The translations under genes were made by a program, and so were the position numbers. From contig OZ251446.1 in assembly GCA_965242495.1 (NCBI GenBank), positions 2,728,001 to 2,792,000 on the forward strand: a DNA stretch of 64,000 nt, in the 5' to 3' direction. Under the pieces are notes generated by a model. It was not told the origin of the DNA. It saw nothing but the letters and a program-made list of their open reading frames with translations, and did not search any database. Positions within the stretch are counted from its first letter, which is position 1, and each line of letters begins with the position of its first letter. This document shows, piece after piece, positions 62,729 through 64,000 of the stretch. Source of the DNA: CBDESN01 sp965242495. GTDB taxonomy: Bacteria; Pseudomonadota; Alphaproteobacteria; MPNO01.

Positions 62729-63457
62729 ATGGCGCAGGCGATGAACCCCGCGGCCGACGGCCCGCCGGGGCCGGAATATCTGGCCCCGACGTCCTGGTTC
62801 GATTTCGATCGGCCGATCGTTCGCGACTTCGCCGCGCGCGCGACCGCGGGCGCGGCGAGCGCGACCGACAAGGCGGTCCGGCTCTACTACGCGGTGCGCG
62901 ACGGCATCCGCTACGACCCGTACAGCCTGGAGCGCGACCCGGCGACCTACCGGGCGAGCCGGGTGCTCGCCGACGGGGCCGCCTTCTGCATCCCCAAGGC
63001 CATCCTGCTGGTCGCCGCGGCCAGGGCCTGCGGCGTCCCGGCCGGGCTCGGCCTCGCCGACGTGACCAACCATCTGTGCACCGAACGCCTGCTCCGCATC
63101 CTCGGCGGCAACCGGCTGTTCCCGCATCACGGCTATGCGGCCCTCCATCTCGACGGGCGCTGGGTCAAGGCCGCGCCCGCCTTCAACGTCGAGCTCTGCG
63201 ACAAGTTCGACGTGGCCCCCAGCGAGTTCGACGGCCGCAACCACGCCTTGTTGCAGGAATACGACCGGCGCGGTCGCCGGCATATGGACTACGTCGCCGA
63301 TCACGGCGTCTGGCCCGACTTCCCCTATGACCGGGTGATGGACGACCTCGCCGCCTTCTATCCGGCGACGGTGTTCGACGATCTGGCGCGGGCGCGGGCG
63401 GACAACGCCGCCAGGGCCCGGCCCGCCTTCGCCGACGAGCGGCGGTCTCCGGCCTGA
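62729..63457 (+). CDS. Transglutaminase-like (papain-like fold) domain protein
   Basis: A protein of about 242 residues. The core has YYAVRDGIRYDPYSLERDPA, then the catalytic Cys in ADGAAFCIPKAILLVAAARA-CGVPA, His in HHGYAALHLDGRWVKAAPAF and a following acidic region, matching bacterial transglutaminase-like proteases. No signal peptide, so it is cytosolic. ATGs at 62729 and 62741 are both possible; an earlier ATG at 62717 is inside the -10 box and therefore excluded. It ends 5 bp before the next gene's ATG, a likely operon. Substrate unknown. Confidence 0.85.
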   Translation: MAQAMNPAADGPPGPEYLAPTSWFDFDRPIVRDFAARATAGAASATDKAVRLYYAVRDGIRYDPYSLERDPATYRASRVLADGAAFCIPKAILLVAAARACGVPAGLGLADVTNHLCTERLLRILGGNRLFPHHGYAALHLDGRWVKAAPAFNVELCDKFDVAPSEFDGRNHALLQEYDRRGRRHMDYVADHGVWPDFPYDRVMDDLAAFYPATVFDDLARARADNAARARPAFADERRSPA

Positions 63458-63461
63458 CGCC

Positions 63462-64000
63462 ATGGGCGTCGGCGTCGCCGCGGTCTTCGGCGGGTCGGGG
63501 TTCGTCGGCCGCTACGTCGTCCGCGCCCTCGCCCGCCGGGGGGCGCGCGTCCGCGTCGCCGTCCGGCGTCCCGAACGCGCCCTGTTCCTGAAGACCGCGG
63601 GCGCGCCGGGCCAGATCGTCCCGGTCGCCGCCAACCTGCGCGACGACGACTCGGTCCGCGCCGCGGTCGAAGGCGCGGATGCGGTGGTCAATCTGGTCGG
63701 CATCCTGTTCGAGCGCGGCCGCCAGCGCTTCGACGCGGTCCACCGGGCGGGCGCCGGGCGGGTGGCGCGGCTCGCCCGCGCCGCCGGGGCGCGGCGGCTG
63801 CTCCACGTCTCGGCCCTCGGCGCGTCGTCGTCTTCGCCCTCGGCCTACGCCCGCTCCAAGGCGGCCGGCGAGGCGGCGGCGCGGGACGCCTTCCCCGGCG
63901 CCGTCGTGGTTCGGCCGAGCATCGTCTTCGGGCCGGAGGACGATTTCTTCAACCGCTTCGCCGCCCTGGCCCGGCTGACCCCGGCGCTGCCGCTGTTCGG
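63462..64000 (+). CDS. NDUFA9-like atypical SDR / NAD(P)-binding protein (3' truncated by window end)
   Basis: The first 179 residues are present. The Rossmann motif VFGGSGFVGRYVVRALARRG at the N-terminus, VNLVGILFERGRQRF, LHVSALGASSSSPSAYARSK with the YxxxK pair, and VVVRPSIVFGPEDDFFNRFA match the complex I NDUFA9 subunit family found in alphaproteobacteria. It has the same orientation as the transglutaminase-like gene with a 4-bp gap. It is probably an accessory or assembly protein or an independent reductase; the rest lies outside the window. Confidence 0.9.
   Translation, partial: MGVGVAAVFGGSGFVGRYVVRALARRGARVRVAVRRPERALFLKTAGAPGQIVPVAANLRDDDSVRAAVEGADAVVNLVGILFERGRQRFDAVHRAGAGRVARLARAAGARRLLHVSALGASSSSPSAYARSKAAGEAAARDAFPGAVVVRPSIVFGPEDDFFNRFAALARLTPALPLF

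Noticed and set aside
57137..63463. A 2108-codon minus-strand frame over autotransporter 2 and the transglutaminase gene
   Set aside because: It is a shadow of strongly supported plus-strand genes and runs through REP and MITE repeats. It has no recognisable domain.

Overview
The window is GC-rich, densely coding DNA that reads like an alphaproteobacterial chromosome. Support comes from a GcrA-like small protein, an NDUFA9-type SDR, a fused-type glutamate synthase pair, a Rieske/HpaB/extradiol aromatic gene set and a dipeptide-type ABC operon. The genus cannot be read from the sequence. Several features usually seen in host-associated bacteria are present: a Slam-type surface-lipoprotein exporter with its lipoproteins, large autotransporters, and homopolymeric tracts inside promoters. 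Extragenic space is filled with REP palindromes and at least two MITE-like families.

Layout. 0-3 kb: end of a 3-hydroxyacid dehydrogenase-like gene, a CO/xanthine-dehydrogenase-type molybdopterin subunit and a tRNA(CAU). 3-15 kb: a peptide/nickel-type ABC transporter operon on the minus strand (binding protein, two permeases, ATPase D, then ATPase F). It is split between D and F by about 6.5 kb carrying an IS5-type transposase remnant, a very large glycosyltransferase/kinase-like/methyltransferase fusion, a LOG-like/polysaccharide-deacetylase fusion and a RelBE-type toxin-antitoxin pair. 15-18 kb: an arylformamidase-like hydrolase, a REP cluster and a phytanoyl-CoA dioxygenase-family gene. 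18-24.4 kb: a probable island between 81-bp direct repeats. It holds a single-chain restriction-modification enzyme and an IS1182-type element, and these interrupt a higA antitoxin gene whose two halves lie at the island edges. 24.3-36 kb: class II aldolase, gltB, gltD, uppP, a GMC oxidoreductase and propionyl-CoA synthetase.

36-42 kb: two TbpB-like surface lipoproteins and a Slam exporter. Poly-C tracts separate the -35 and -10 elements in front of each lipoprotein gene. 42-46.4 kb: PCu(A)C copper chaperone, Rieske oxygenase, HpaB-type monooxygenase and extradiol dioxygenase, a plausible aromatic ring-cleavage set. 46.7-51.7 kb: an AT-rich ParA gene with a small partner, a GT4 phosphoglycosyl transferase, an S24 (CI/LexA-like) repressor divergent from a GcrA-like protein across paired operators, and a CNT nucleoside transporter. 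51.7-62.7 kb: two giant autotransporters with almost identical barrels, an NYN-domain protein between them, and a third promoter-plus-signal-peptide relic. The second autotransporter and the relic are preceded by TTGACG-polyG-TATGCT promoters with spacers of 16 and 8 nt. 62.7-64 kb: a transglutaminase-like protein and a truncated NDUFA9-like SDR.

The most noteworthy system is the surface-exposure apparatus at 36-42 and 51-63 kb. It combines outer-membrane lipoproteins, their exporter and autotransporters with slipped-strand tracts of different lengths in the promoter spacers. This predicts independent ON/OFF or graded switching of surface antigens in a non-neisserial, alphaproteobacterial-type genome.
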